From Bradyrhizobium diazoefficiens (GTDB lineage: Bacteria; Pseudomonadota; Alphaproteobacteria; Rhizobiales; Xanthobacteraceae): a stretch of 64,000 nucleotides of DNA. Below the pieces are notes generated by a model. The model had not been told where the DNA came from, made no database searches, and saw only the letters and a program-made list of their open reading frames with translations. How positions within the stretch are numbered: position 1 is the first letter of the stretch; every line of letters begins with the position of its first letter. Positions 55,477 to 64,000 of this stretch are shown here, piece after piece. The position numbers were made by a program, and so were the translations under genes. Location: assembly GCF_016616885.1 (NCBI RefSeq), contig NZ_CP067102.1, positions 4,430,501 through 4,494,500 on the forward strand, read 5' to 3'.

Positions 55477-56430
55477 TCAGCGCGCGGCGGCCCGCGCAGC
55501 CTTCAGTCTCGCGAAATCCTCGCCGGCATGATGCGACGAACGGGTGAGCGGGCTCGCCGACACCATCAGGAAACCCTTGGTGTAGGCGACTTTTTCGTAA
55601 GAACTGAACTCGTCCGGCGGCACGTAGCGCATCACGGCGTGATGCTTGCGGGTCGGCTGGAGATATTGCCCGATGGTCAGGAAATCGACGTCGGCCGAGC
55701 GCAGATCGTCCATCACCTGCTGCACCTCGTGGCGCTCCTCGCCGAGGCCGACCATGATGCCGGACTTGGTGAAGATGGTGGGGTCGAGCTCCTTGACCCG
55801 CTGCAGCAGCCGGATCGAGTGGAAGTAGCGCGCGCCGGGCCGCACCGTCAGATAACGCGACGGCACGGTCTCGAGATTGTGGTTGAAAACGTCGGGCCGC
55901 GCCGCGACGACAACTTCGAGCGCGCCTTCCTTGCGCAGGAAGTCAGGCGTCAGGATCTCGATCGTGGTCGTGGGGCACGCGGCACGAATCGCACGGATGG
56001 TCTGGGCAAAATGCTCGGCGCCACCGTCGGCAAGATCGTCGCGGTCGACCGAGGTGATGACCACGTGCGCAAGACCCAGCTTGGCGACGGCCTCGGCGAC
56101 GTTCTGCGGCTCAACCGCGTCCAGCGCGTTCGGCAGGCCGGTCTTGACGTTGCAGAAGGCGCAGGCCCGGGTGCAGGTGTCACCCATGATCATGAAGGTC
56201 GCGTGCTTCTTGTCCCAGCACTCGCCGATATTCGGGCAGCCCGCCTCCTCGCACACCGTGTGCAGGCCATTGGCGCGCACAATGTTGCGGGTGTCGGCGT
56301 AGCCGCGGGTATTGGGCGCGCGCACGCGGATCCAGTCCGGCTTCGGCGGCGAAGCGGAATCGGGACGATTCACCTTTTCGGGGTGGCGCGGGCGCAACGG
56401 GTTCGAGATGGTATCGACAATAACGACCAT
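55477..56430 (-). CDS. lipA: Lipoyl synthase
   Basis: Radical SAM enzyme of 317 residues that inserts sulphur into octanoyl groups of lipoyl proteins. SAM cluster [10 protein letters not shown] and auxiliary cluster cysteines in [12 protein letters not shown] are present, with the RSSHHAGED tail near the C-terminus that closes the second cluster. Length fits the family. Confidence 0.97.
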   Translation of the reverse strand: MVVIVDTISNPLRPRHPEKVNRPDSASPPKPDWIRVRAPNTRGYADTRNIVRANGLHTVCEEAGCPNIGECWDKKHATFMIMGDTCTRACAFCNVKTGLPNALDAVEPQNVAEAVAKLGLAHVVITSVDRDDLADGGAEHFAQTIRAIRAACPTTTIEILTPDFLRKEGALEVVVAARPDVFNHNLETVPSRYLTVRPGARYFHSIRLLQRVKELDPTIFTKSGIMVGLGEERHEVQQVMDDLRSADVDFLTIGQYLQPTRKHHAVMRYVPPDEFSSYEKVAYTKGFLMVSASPLTRSSHHAGEDFARLKAARAAAR

Positions 56431-56560
56431 GATCTGTCCGGTCTGTTCAGGTCCTACCTAGTCGGTCTGGCTGCCTGCCGCAACCCGGCTCGCGCCGCTT
56501 CAGGGAACATGGCAGATATGGGCAATATCCTGCTCTGTTCTCAGGCGATTCTCACCTCGA

Positions 56561-57163
56561 ATGGCTCCAGTCTCGAAGACTTCCACACCGCGGCTTGGCA
56601 AAGCGCTGAAGCGTGCCTTTTTCGCGCGCAGCGTCCGCGAGGTCGCGCGCGACCTGATCGGCGCGACCATGCTGGTCGACGGCGTCGGCGGGATCATCGT
56701 CGAGGTCGAGGCCTATCATCATACCGAGCCGGCAGCGCATTCCTACAACGGCCCGACGCCGCGGAACCAGATCATGTTCGGCCCGCCCGGCTTTGCCTAT
56801 GTCTACCGCTCCTACGGCATCCACTGGTGCGTCAACTTCGTCTGCGAGGAGGAAGGCTCGGCCGCCGCAGTGTTGATCCGCGCGCTCGAGCCGACGCATG
56901 GCTTGGCCGCGATGCGCCGGCGCCGCCACGCGATCGATGTGCACGCGCTGTGCTCCGGCCCCGGCAAGCTGACGGAAGCTCTCGGCATCACTGTCGCGCA
57001 CAACACCCTGCCGCTGGACCGGCCGCCGATCGCGCTGCATGCGCGGACGGAAGATCTGGATGTCGTGGCCGGCATCCGGATCGGCATAACCAAGGCGGTC
57101 GAGTTGCCCTGGCGCTATGGCATCAGGGGCTCGAAGTTTCTGAGCAAGCCGTTCCCGAAGTGA
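56561..57163 (+). CDS. DNA-3-methyladenine glycosylase (AAG/Mpg family)
   Basis: Base excision repair enzyme of 200 residues that removes alkylated purines. Key blocks: [35 protein letters not shown], and [18 protein letters not shown]. The catalytic Glu and the DNA-intercalating Tyr are in the expected blocks. It converges with valS; an inverted repeat lies between. Confidence 0.92.
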   Translation: MAPVSKTSTPRLGKALKRAFFARSVREVARDLIGATMLVDGVGGIIVEVEAYHHTEPAAHSYNGPTPRNQIMFGPPGFAYVYRSYGIHWCVNFVCEEEGSAAAVLIRALEPTHGLAAMRRRRHAIDVHALCSGPGKLTEALGITVAHNTLPLDRPPIALHARTEDLDVVAGIRIGITKAVELPWRYGIRGSKFLSKPFPK

Positions 57164-57165
57164 AG

Positions 57166-57266
57166 GTCATTCCGGGGCGATGCGCAGCATCGAACTATGG
57201 TGCGCAATTGCGCACCTGAGAATCTCGAGATTCCGGGTCTGGTCCTACGGACCATCCCGGAATGAC
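57166..57266. repeat. Dispersed palindromic repeat, second type
   Basis: A 101-base unit bounded by GTCATTCCGGGG and ATCCCGGAATGAC. It contains the palindromes GGTGCGCAATTGCGCACC (57199-57216) and AATCTCGAGATT (57221-57232). It lies between the convergent glycosylase and valS genes and can fold into a stable hairpin. I recall this class as common in rhizobial genomes. Confidence 0.75.
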
Positions 57267-57273
57267 GATGAGA

Positions 57274-60150
57274 TCATGACGCCAGCTTCAACCGCTCCAG
57301 CGCCTCGAGCAGCTTGGCCTTGCGGGCCAGCGCCGCCTCGCGCTTTTCGCGCTCCTCCTCGACGACCTCTTCGGCCGCGTTGGCGACGAATTTCTCGTTC
57401 GCGAGCTTGGACTCGGCACGCTTGATGTCGGCGTCGGCCTTGCCGATCTCCTTGTCGAGGCGCGTGCGCTCGGCGGCGACGTCGATCACGCCCTTGAGCG
57501 GCAACGCGGCGACCTCGCCGCGCACCAGAAGCTGAACCGCGCCGTCAGGCGCGCGATCGGCGAAGGAGATGTCCGACAGACGGGCCATCCGCTTGATGAC
57601 GTCGGTCCAGCGCGGCGCGCGCTCCTTCGTCTCGGCCGAGGCTCCTGCGAGCACCAGCGCCGTCAGCGTTGCCGGCGGGATGTTCATCTCGGCGCGCACC
57701 GAGCGGATCTGTGTGACCAGATCGATCACCCAGCCGATCTCGGCTTCCGCCTTGGGATCGGTGAAGTCGGCATGGTCGAAGATCGGCATGACGAACGCAG
57801 GCGAGATCAGCGGATCGGTCGGTCCCGCCGCAGCCGCAAGCATCGCAAGCTGCTCCGGCGTCGGACCGGACGGCTTCAGCGGCCAAGGTGCGAGCGCGAG
57901 CAGGTCGTCGCGCTTGGCCGTCACCTCCCAAAGCTCTTCGGTAATGAAGGGCATGAAGGGATGCAGCAGCTTCAGGATCTCGTCGCGCGCCCAGGCGACC
58001 ATGGCGCGGGTCTCGTCCTTGGCGGGGCTGTCGGGACCGAGCAGCACGGGCTTGGCGAGCTCGACATACCAGTCGCAATAGACGTTCCAGACGAAACGGT
58101 AGATCGCGCCGGCGGCATCGTTGAAGCGATAGGCCTCAATGGCCTCGGTCACCTCGCGCGTGGTGTGCGCGCTCTCATGCGCGATCCAGCGGTTCAGCGT
58201 TTCCTTGGCCTTTGCCGGCTCGAAGCCCTCGGGCACCGCGCAGTGGTTCATCTCTGCGAAGCGGGACGCGTTCCAGAGCTTGGTCGCGAAATTGCGGTAA
58301 CCCTCGACGCGGCTGGTGGCGAGCTTGATGTCGCGGCCCTGCGCCGCCATCGCGGCCAGCGTGAAGCGCAGTGCATCCGCACCGTATTCGTCGATCAGGT
58401 TGAGCGGATCGATCACGTTGCCCTTCGACTTCGACATCTTGGCGCCCTTCTCGTCGCGGACGAGGGCGTGGATGTAGATGGTCGAGAACGGCACTTCCTT
58501 CATGAAGTGCAGGCCCATCATCATCATCCGGGCGACCCAGAAGAAGATGATGTCGAAGCCGGTCACCAGCGCGTTGGTCGGATAGTAGCGCTTCACCTCG
58601 GGCGCGTCTTCCGGCCAGCCGAGCGTCGAGAACGACCACAGCGCCGAGGAGAACCAGGTGTCGAGCACGTCCTCGTCGCGGGTGATGAAGGCTTCACGCT
58701 TGTTGCGGTCGAGCGCCATCTCGCGACCCTGCTCGGCCGTGATCACCTCCTGCTCGACGTAATAGCCGAGCGCGTGGCTGATCGCCTCCTCCTCGGTCTC
58801 CGCAACGAAGACCTTGCCGTCAGGGCCGTACCAGGCCGGGATCTGATGGCCCCACCAGAGCTGGCGCGAGATGCACCAGGGCTGGATGTTCTCCATCCAC
58901 TCGAAATAGGTCTTTTCCCAATTCTTCGGGACGAACGACGTCTCGCCCGAGCGCACCGCCGCGATCGCGGGCTTGGCGAGCGTCTTGGCGTCGACATACC
59001 ACTGGTCAGTCAGGTACGGCTCGATCACGCTGTTGGAGCGGTCGCCATGCGGCACCATGTGGGTGTGCGGCTCGATCCGCTCGACGAAGCCGAACGATTC
59101 CAGCCGCTCGACGATGCGCTTGCGCGCAGCGAAGCGATCAACCTTGTTGAACTCCTCGGCGAACTGCGAGGCGCCTTCCGGCAGGCCGCGCAGATAATCC
59201 TCGTTGTCGAGGAGATCGAGGCAGCCTTCCTTGTCGAGCACGCTGATGCGGCGCAGGCCGTGGCGATTGCCGACCTCGAAGTCGTTGAAATCGTGCGCCG
59301 GCGTCACCTTCACCGCGCCCGAGCCCTTTTCCGGATCGGAATAGTCGTCGGCGACGATCTTAATCTTGCGGCCGACCAGCGGCAGGATGACGTTCTTGCC
59401 GACCAGCTTCTGGTAGCGCTCATCCTCGGGATGCACCGCCACGCCGGTATCGCCAAGCATGGTCTCCGGGCGCGTCGTGGCGACCACGATAAACGTCGCG
59501 GGATCCTCGGGATTGAACGTTTTGCCTTCGATCGGATAGCGCAGATACCAGAGGTGGCCCTTCACCTCGGTCTGCTGCACTTCGAGATCGGAGATCGCGG
59601 TCAAGAGCTTGGTGTCCCAGTTCACCAGCCGCTTGTCCTTGTAGATCAGGCCGTCGCGATGCAGCTCGACGAACACCTTGACCACGGCCTTGGACAGGCC
59701 CTCGTCCATGGTGAAGCGCTCGCGCGACCAGTCGCAGGAAGCGCCGAGGCGCTTGAGCTGGTTGATGATGGTGTCGCCGCTCTCGGCCTTCCACTGCCAG
59801 ACCCGCTCCAGAAACTGCTCGCGGCCCATCTCGCGACGGCCGGGTTCCTGGCGCTCCATCAGCTGCCGCTCGACCACCATCTGGGTGGCGATACCGGCAT
59901 GGTCGGTACCGGGCTGCCACAGCACGTCGCGGCCCCGCATGCGCTCAAAGCGGCACAAGATGTCCTGGAGCGTGTTGTTGAGGGCGTGGCCCATGTGCAG
60001 CGAGCCCGTCACGTTCGGCGGCGGGATCACGATGGTAAAGGGCACGGCGTCGCGACGGTCTGGACGGCCGGCCTTGAAGGCAAGGCTGTCCTCCCACACG
60101 ACGGACATGCGGGCTTCGATATCGGCGGGCTGGTAGTTTTTCTCGATCAT
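57274..60150 (-). CDS. valS: Valyl-tRNA synthetase
   Basis: Charges tRNA-Val, 958 residues. HIGH motif PNVTGSLHMGHALNN, KMSKS motif GAKMSKSKGNV, the editing domain in between (TTRPETMLGDTGVAVHPEDE) and a C-terminal coiled-coil (about 890-958; ERTRLDKEIGKADADIKRAE). All parts are in the expected order and length. Confidence 0.97.
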   Translation of the reverse strand: MIEKNYQPADIEARMSVVWEDSLAFKAGRPDRRDAVPFTIVIPPPNVTGSLHMGHALNNTLQDILCRFERMRGRDVLWQPGTDHAGIATQMVVERQLMERQEPGRREMGREQFLERVWQWKAESGDTIINQLKRLGASCDWSRERFTMDEGLSKAVVKVFVELHRDGLIYKDKRLVNWDTKLLTAISDLEVQQTEVKGHLWYLRYPIEGKTFNPEDPATFIVVATTRPETMLGDTGVAVHPEDERYQKLVGKNVILPLVGRKIKIVADDYSDPEKGSGAVKVTPAHDFNDFEVGNRHGLRRISVLDKEGCLDLLDNEDYLRGLPEGASQFAEEFNKVDRFAARKRIVERLESFGFVERIEPHTHMVPHGDRSNSVIEPYLTDQWYVDAKTLAKPAIAAVRSGETSFVPKNWEKTYFEWMENIQPWCISRQLWWGHQIPAWYGPDGKVFVAETEEEAISHALGYYVEQEVITAEQGREMALDRNKREAFITRDEDVLDTWFSSALWSFSTLGWPEDAPEVKRYYPTNALVTGFDIIFFWVARMMMMGLHFMKEVPFSTIYIHALVRDEKGAKMSKSKGNVIDPLNLIDEYGADALRFTLAAMAAQGRDIKLATSRVEGYRNFATKLWNASRFAEMNHCAVPEGFEPAKAKETLNRWIAHESAHTTREVTEAIEAYRFNDAAGAIYRFVWNVYCDWYVELAKPVLLGPDSPAKDETRAMVAWARDEILKLLHPFMPFITEELWEVTAKRDDLLALAPWPLKPSGPTPEQLAMLAAAAGPTDPLISPAFVMPIFDHADFTDPKAEAEIGWVIDLVTQIRSVRAEMNIPPATLTALVLAGASAETKERAPRWTDVIKRMARLSDISFADRAPDGAVQLLVRGEVAALPLKGVIDVAAERTRLDKEIGKADADIKRAESKLANEKFVANAAEEVVEEEREKREAALARKAKLLEALERLKLAS

Positions 60151-60278
60151 GGGGCGCTAGAAAGCCGCGCGCGGGGTTCAAGTCAACGGAAAGCTCAGCG
60201 GCAAAAGGGCTTTCCGGCCCGACCGGCAGGTCAAGCATGACGCAGCAGCAGGGCTTTATCGGGGCCGAGCGGCCGGGT

Positions 60279-61049
60279 TCAGCGGCCGCCGCGCGAGACT
60301 CGCTCGATTTCGGCCTTGACGATGCGTTCGACCAGGCCCGGCAGATTGTCGTCGAGCCAGGATTTCAGCATCGGACGCAGCATCTCCTTGACCAAATCCT
60401 CCAGCGTCCGCGCATTGCTGCTGAGCACCGTGTGCGCCAGCGAGTTGAAGGCGGATTCGACCGCCGAAACGGTCGACTGGGCCAGGATCGGCTGCTGCGG
60501 TGGCAGCGGCGGGGCGTCAAAGTCCACCGGCGCATAGGATGGCGCGGGTGTCGGGCGAGGCGGCGGCGTTTCGGCGAATTCAAGATCGTCGCGCGGCTCG
60601 ACCCTGTGGAAGCTCGGTGGTGGTGGCGCGGGCGTCGGCTCCGGGTCCATCGCCATCTCGTCGGTCAATTCGAGCACGTCGGGTTCGGGCTCAGGTTCCG
60701 GGGCCCGTATCTCAGGCGCAGGCGTGGCCTCGTCGAGCCCCGCCAGCAGCGCGTCGATATCGTCCTGGTTGTTGGGGCCGGCATCAGCCGCAGGCGCAGG
60801 CGGCGGCGCGGCAGGCTTCGCGGCCGGTGGTGGCGCGGGCTTTTCAGCAGCAGGTTTTGCTGGCGCGACTTTGGAGGGCGGAATGTCAGCCGTCGTTTGT
60901 GGCTTTGGTGCAGGCGCGGCGGCGGGCGCCGGTGCTGGCTTCGCGGCCTCTGCCGGCGGCGGCTTCGCCTCATCGTCGGCAATGATGCGCCGGATCGAGG
61001 CCAGAATCTCCTCCATGGAGGGTTCTGTGACCTTTGCAGGCTGCGTCAT
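60279..61049 (-). CDS. popZ: Polar organising protein PopZ (DUF2497)
   Basis: Protein of 256 residues. N-terminal helix EPSMEEILASIRRIIADDE, a long Pro/Ala-rich disordered centre (residues about 30-170), and the C-terminal DUF2497 helices (TVSAVESAFNSLAHTVLSS, TLEDLVKEMLRPML, KSWLDDNLPGLVERIVKAEI). This is the PopZ layout of alphaproteobacteria, which forms a polar hub anchoring chromosome origins. Start at ATG 61049 with a GGAG upstream; a GTG at 61061 is an alternative. About 300 bases without a gene separate it from the tolC-type gene. Confidence 0.92.
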   Translation of the reverse strand: MTQPAKVTEPSMEEILASIRRIIADDEAKPPPAEAAKPAPAPAAAPAPKPQTTADIPPSKVAPAKPAAEKPAPPPAAKPAAPPPAPAADAGPNNQDDIDALLAGLDEATPAPEIRAPEPEPEPDVLELTDEMAMDPEPTPAPPPPSFHRVEPRDDLEFAETPPPRPTPAPSYAPVDFDAPPLPPQQPILAQSTVSAVESAFNSLAHTVLSSNARTLEDLVKEMLRPMLKSWLDDNLPGLVERIVKAEIERVSRGGR

Positions 61050-61352
61050 CTCCGACTCCACATCATCAACGCCCTCGCATGCGTTGTTTTACACCAAGCA
61101 CGACAGGATTGGCCGGTTCCGGATGTGTGGCCCGACATTTTCGTCGCGACAGCCAGACTTGTCCCCAGATCACGGCTCAATGTGAGGCGGCGCGCCCCTG
61201 CCCCGTCACTCAAGCATTACGCATGCAACATTGGACGCGGGGCGAATCGACCCGCAGCTTCTTGGCAAGGCTATGTCAGGGATTTTGATGATTGCAAGCA
61301 AAGCACCGGTCGGCCTTGGCAGTTTGCGAGGCCGACCGGAGGATTACGGGAC

Positions 61353-62744
61353 TTAGCGTCCGTCAGGCGTGCGCACGCCGGCCCAGCTATCGCGGACCTG
61401 CTGGTAATGCACGCTGGGATCGTAGACCGTGGTGTTGAGGCCGAGCACCTGCGGGGCAAGGCGGCCAACGGCGCTGAGCACGGAGTAGGACGCGACCACG
61501 CGGTCGTGCTGCGCAGTGACGAGCGCGACACGCGCGTTGACCAGTGCTTGCTGCGCGTTGAGCACGTCGAGCGTGGTGCGCTGTCCGGCCTTGGCCTCTT
61601 CGCGCACGCCGTTCAGCGCGATCTCGGACGCCGTGACCTGAGCCTGCGCCGACTGCACCTGCGCCTTGCCGGCTTCCAGCTGGCCCCAGGCCTGCACGAC
61701 GTTGGCGCGGGTCTGGTCGCGGGTGGTTTCGAGATTCAGGCGCTGCTGCGCCAGATTCTCTTTCGACTGTCGGATCAGCGCATATTCGGCGCCGCCCTGA
61801 TAGATCGGTATGGAGGCCGTCGCGAGGGCGGAAGCGGTATTTGTTCGGAAGACCTGCAGGGTCTGTTGGTACGCCGTGCTGACGGCAGCCTGCAGGGTGA
61901 CGGTCGGCAGCAGCGCACCTTCGTTGATCTTGACCTGGAGATAGTTGACGTCGATGCCGTACATCGAAGCCGTAACGTTGGGGTTTTCTACCAGGCTGAG
62001 ATTGACCGCCGAGGCGATTGTCGTGGGCAGGAAGCGATCGACCGGCGAGCCCGGAGCGAGGTTCGTCGGCTCGTTCCCGATGATCCGGCGGAAGTTCGAG
62101 CGCGTCGTCGTGAGATTCGATTCGGCCGTCAGCGCTTGGGTCCTGCCGGCAGCCAGTTGCGCTTCGGACTGCGCGACGTCGGTGCGCGTGACCTCGCCGA
62201 CATTAAAGCGGTCGCGCGTTTGCTTGAGCGTCTGTTCGAGCACGCGCACGTTGCTGCGCTGAACTTCGAGAGTTGCCGCATCACGCAGGTAGTCCATGTA
62301 GCTCGTGGCAGCCTGCAACAGCACCGTCTGCTCGAGCACACGCAACGCTTCGCGGGACCCCGAGACCTGACTTTCCGCCGCGCGCGTTCTGTTGGCCGTC
62401 TGATTGCCGTTGTAGAGCGTCTGGGTGACGGTCAGGCTGGCACTGTTGGGCTGAAGGGGGGGATCGCTATGGAACGGCTGCCCCCTCTGCAGCTGTTGGA
62501 CGTCCTGATATTGATACCCGGTGCTGAGGTTGACGCCGACCTTGGGGCGATAGCCCGACAGCGCCTGCGGCACGTTCTCGTCGGTCGAGCGCACCTGGGC
62601 GCGCTGTGCGTTGAGCTGCGGGTTGTTCTGATAGGCGCGCACCAGCGCAGCCTCGATCGTGTCCGCCAAGGCAGGCGTCGGCCCTGCAAGCGCCAGCAGC
62701 AGAACCGAAACCGCCGCTCCGGTGAAGAGCTTCACCCCATGCAT
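61353..62744 (-). CDS. TolC-family outer membrane protein
   Basis: Outer membrane channel of 463 residues for efflux or type I secretion. Signal peptide (residues 1-27), then two repeats of the TolC helical barrel: IEAALVRAYQNNPQLNAQRA, YKPKV-type (YRPKVGVNLSTGYQYQDVQ), and NTASALATASIPIYQGGAEY. It lies next to the PopZ gene on the same strand. It could serve type I secretion of repeat proteins such as the VCBS protein at 44698-46848, but the two genes are 15 kb apart and no ABC/membrane-fusion genes are seen. Confidence 0.92.
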   Translation of the reverse strand: MHGVKLFTGAAVSVLLLALAGPTPALADTIEAALVRAYQNNPQLNAQRAQVRSTDENVPQALSGYRPKVGVNLSTGYQYQDVQQLQRGQPFHSDPPLQPNSASLTVTQTLYNGNQTANRTRAAESQVSGSREALRVLEQTVLLQAATSYMDYLRDAATLEVQRSNVRVLEQTLKQTRDRFNVGEVTRTDVAQSEAQLAAGRTQALTAESNLTTTRSNFRRIIGNEPTNLAPGSPVDRFLPTTIASAVNLSLVENPNVTASMYGIDVNYLQVKINEGALLPTVTLQAAVSTAYQQTLQVFRTNTASALATASIPIYQGGAEYALIRQSKENLAQQRLNLETTRDQTRANVVQAWGQLEAGKAQVQSAQAQVTASEIALNGVREEAKAGQRTTLDVLNAQQALVNARVALVTAQHDRVVASYSVLSAVGRLAPQVLGLNTTVYDPSVHYQQVRDSWAGVRTPDGR

Positions 62745-62950
62745 CCCTTAAATTCCGTTCATTCTCACGTCAGGCTCGTGCCCGCGAGCCCGGTTACCGT
62801 ATCCAAGTGGGAGTCGTTGCCCCGCAGCAACATAGGACGCGGTCAAGCGCAACGGAACTACCCTTGGGTAGTTCTCGGTGGAAACTCTTTACGTGCAGCA
62901 TCCCGGCCACACTTCTGATTCAGAACGGTATTTTAACGGGATTTCGGCCA

Positions 62951-63613
62951 TCAGAACACGAAGGCGGCGGCCCGTTCCAGCCCGGGGAGCACCGGGGCGG
63001 CGGCGTCGAACAGCGGCCGATAGCCGAATTCGCCGTGGATTCGGGTCACGATCATGGCCCGCGACGGCCGGGATTCGGCCGAGACCCCCACCAGGCGCCC
63101 CCCCTCTTTGAGCTGGCCGAACAGACCGTCCGGCGTCACTTCGGTGGCGCCGTTGAGGATGATCACGTCATAAGGCGCGGCAGCCGGATCGCCCTCGGCA
63201 CTGGCGGCGGCCCTGCAGGTGACGTTGGTGAGCCCGATTGCAGCGAAGGCGTCCCTGGCTTTCGCAGCCAGAGCCGAATCGCTCTCTGTAGCCGTGACCT
63301 GGCGCGCAAGCTTCGCGGTCAGCGCGGCGAGGTAGCCGGTGGCGCAACCGACGACCAGCACGTTGTCGCCTTCGCCAATCTCGGCGGCCTGGAGCAGCTT
63401 GCCGATCAGCTGCGGCTTGATCAGATAGCGCTTGGCGCCGCCCTCGCTCACATCGAGATCGAGGTCGAGATAGGCCAGAGCCTGCCGGCTCGCCGGCACG
63501 AAGGCCTCGCGGGGAACCGCGAGCATGGCATCGAGAATGCGGCGATCGGTGACGTCATTGGTGCGCACCTGGCCATCGACCATTTTTTGGCGCGCGGTCG
63601 AGAAACCGGACAT
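62951..63613 (-). CDS. Protein-L-isoaspartate O-methyltransferase family protein
   Basis: SAM-dependent methyltransferase of 220 residues of the PCMT group. N-terminal block MVDGQVRTNDVTDRRILDAM, motif I NVLVVGCATGYLAALTAKL, and the motif DVIILNGATEVTPDGLF. The PxxQxP-type loop appears as IKPQLIGKLLQ. Repair of isoaspartate is the family role; this subgroup may differ. Start ATG 63613; an upstream reading to 63715 adds 34 residues of doubtful sense. Confidence 0.85.
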   Translation of the reverse strand: MSGFSTARQKMVDGQVRTNDVTDRRILDAMLAVPREAFVPASRQALAYLDLDLDVSEGGAKRYLIKPQLIGKLLQAAEIGEGDNVLVVGCATGYLAALTAKLARQVTATESDSALAAKARDAFAAIGLTNVTCRAAASAEGDPAAAPYDVIILNGATEVTPDGLFGQLKEGGRLVGVSAESRPSRAMIVTRIHGEFGYRPLFDAAAPVLPGLERAAAFVF

Positions 63614-63779
63614 TTGCGGACCCTGCAAGGCGGACAATGCCGCGGACGAAAGTTGGCGGCATATTTGGAGCAGGCTCCGCGAAAACGCAACACGTCCGTT
63701 GGGACGGTGAACCAACGGCGATGCAACGGAGGTATCGGAGGCGAGATGGCCTATTCGATCGCGACGGCAAGCCGGCCGA

Positions 63780-63929
63780 TCAGGCCGCCACTTCGTCCAG
63801 CCGTGCCGAATCGGGGGTCTCGACGGCGCGCGCGAGACAGGCCAGGCACTGATCGTCGCTCAGCTCGGGAATATCGGCCGGCAGAATCGAGGGGGCCAGG
63901 TGGGCGCGGCCGATCTGGATGTCGGGCAT
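63780..63929 (-). CDS. Small CxxC protein (49 aa)
   Basis: Reverse-strand frame of 49 codons from ATG 63929 to TGA at 63780: MPDIQIGRAHLAPSILPADI, then PELSDDQCLACLARAVETPD. A ribosome site (ACGGAG) lies about ten bases upstream. The CLAC motif could bind a metal. Unknown function; I have no match. Confidence 0.5.
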   Translation of the reverse strand: MPDIQIGRAHLAPSILPADIPELSDDQCLACLARAVETPDSARLDEVAA

Positions 63930-64000
63930 GGGAATCAGCTCCGTAAGAGTCCGGCCCCATCAAGCTCGATTTGAATTAAGTCGATTTGGCGCCGTCTGCG

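Noticed and set aside
54811..57219. Forward-strand open frame of 802 codons across RatA-like gene and lipA
   Set aside because: Antisense of two clear genes, ending inside the glycosylase gene in a different frame.
57772..60240. Forward-strand open frame of 822 codons opposite valS
   Set aside because: It is the antisense shadow of valS in GC-rich DNA; composition is His/Asp/Arg-rich and no domain is seen.
60237..62918. Forward-strand open frame of 893 codons across popZ and the TolC-family gene
   Set aside because: Covers two clear genes on the other strand plus the space between; Arg-rich translation without domains.

Overview
The window looks like chromosomal DNA of a Bradyrhizobium-type alphaproteobacterium (Nitrobacteraceae). 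The evidence is high GC, the order dusB-ntrB-ntrC ... ntrY-ntrX-hfq-hflX, the order rlpA/dacA-tmk-holB-metG-tatD, many TRAP transporters, a DUF3551 secreted protein, a DUF1476 (F1-ATPase inhibitor zeta) gene, PopZ, and dispersed palindromic repeats of a type I associate with this family. Genus assignment rests on recognition, not on a search.

Layout. 0-3 kb: a DUF3551 protein and an intact IS1182-type insertion sequence (1105-2759) sitting in a small gene that can be rebuilt in frame across the 4-bp target duplication. 3.3-5.8 kb: a polysaccharide flippase and a glycosyltransferase-like protein. 6-8.5 kb: small proteins (DUF1476, YqhA-type membrane protein, a secreted protein, and three very short proteins of 29 to 42 residues). 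8.8-17.5 kb: housekeeping block with RlpA (frameshifted near its C-terminus), an epoxide-hydrolase-like enzyme, DacA, Tmk, HolB, MetG with a histone-like Lys/Ala tail, TatD and a metallo-beta-lactamase-fold hydrolase.

17.6-28.5 kb: two complete TRAP transporters. The second forms a tight operon with an acyl-CoA ligase, so it probably imports a carboxylic acid that is then activated with CoA. Next come an M24 peptidase-like enzyme, an unknown secreted protein and an unusual PilZ-HTH fusion. 28.5-37 kb: MetNI ABC transporter, a DASS anion transporter, a crotonase-family enzyme, a cobalt-type nitrile hydratase operon, QueC, MazG and a GNAT acetyltransferase.

37-52.3 kb: the nitrogen-regulation region (hflX, hfq, ntrX, ntrY, then ntrC, ntrB, dusB, ispDF). 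ntrBC and ntrYX are separated by about 4.5 kb holding a TPR protein, a secreted FecR-domain protein and, divergently, a VCBS-repeat surface or secreted protein. This is the most unusual accessory piece of the window. 52.3-64 kb: CinA-type amidase, MscS channel, a Myb-like small protein, a roughly 0.7-kb block of dispersed repeats, the RatA/COQ10-type protein, LipA, a 3-methyladenine DNA glycosylase, ValS, PopZ, a TolC-type outer membrane protein, a protein-isoaspartate methyltransferase homologue and a 49-residue CxxC protein.

No rRNA, tRNA, CRISPR array, prophage or replication origin was recognised.
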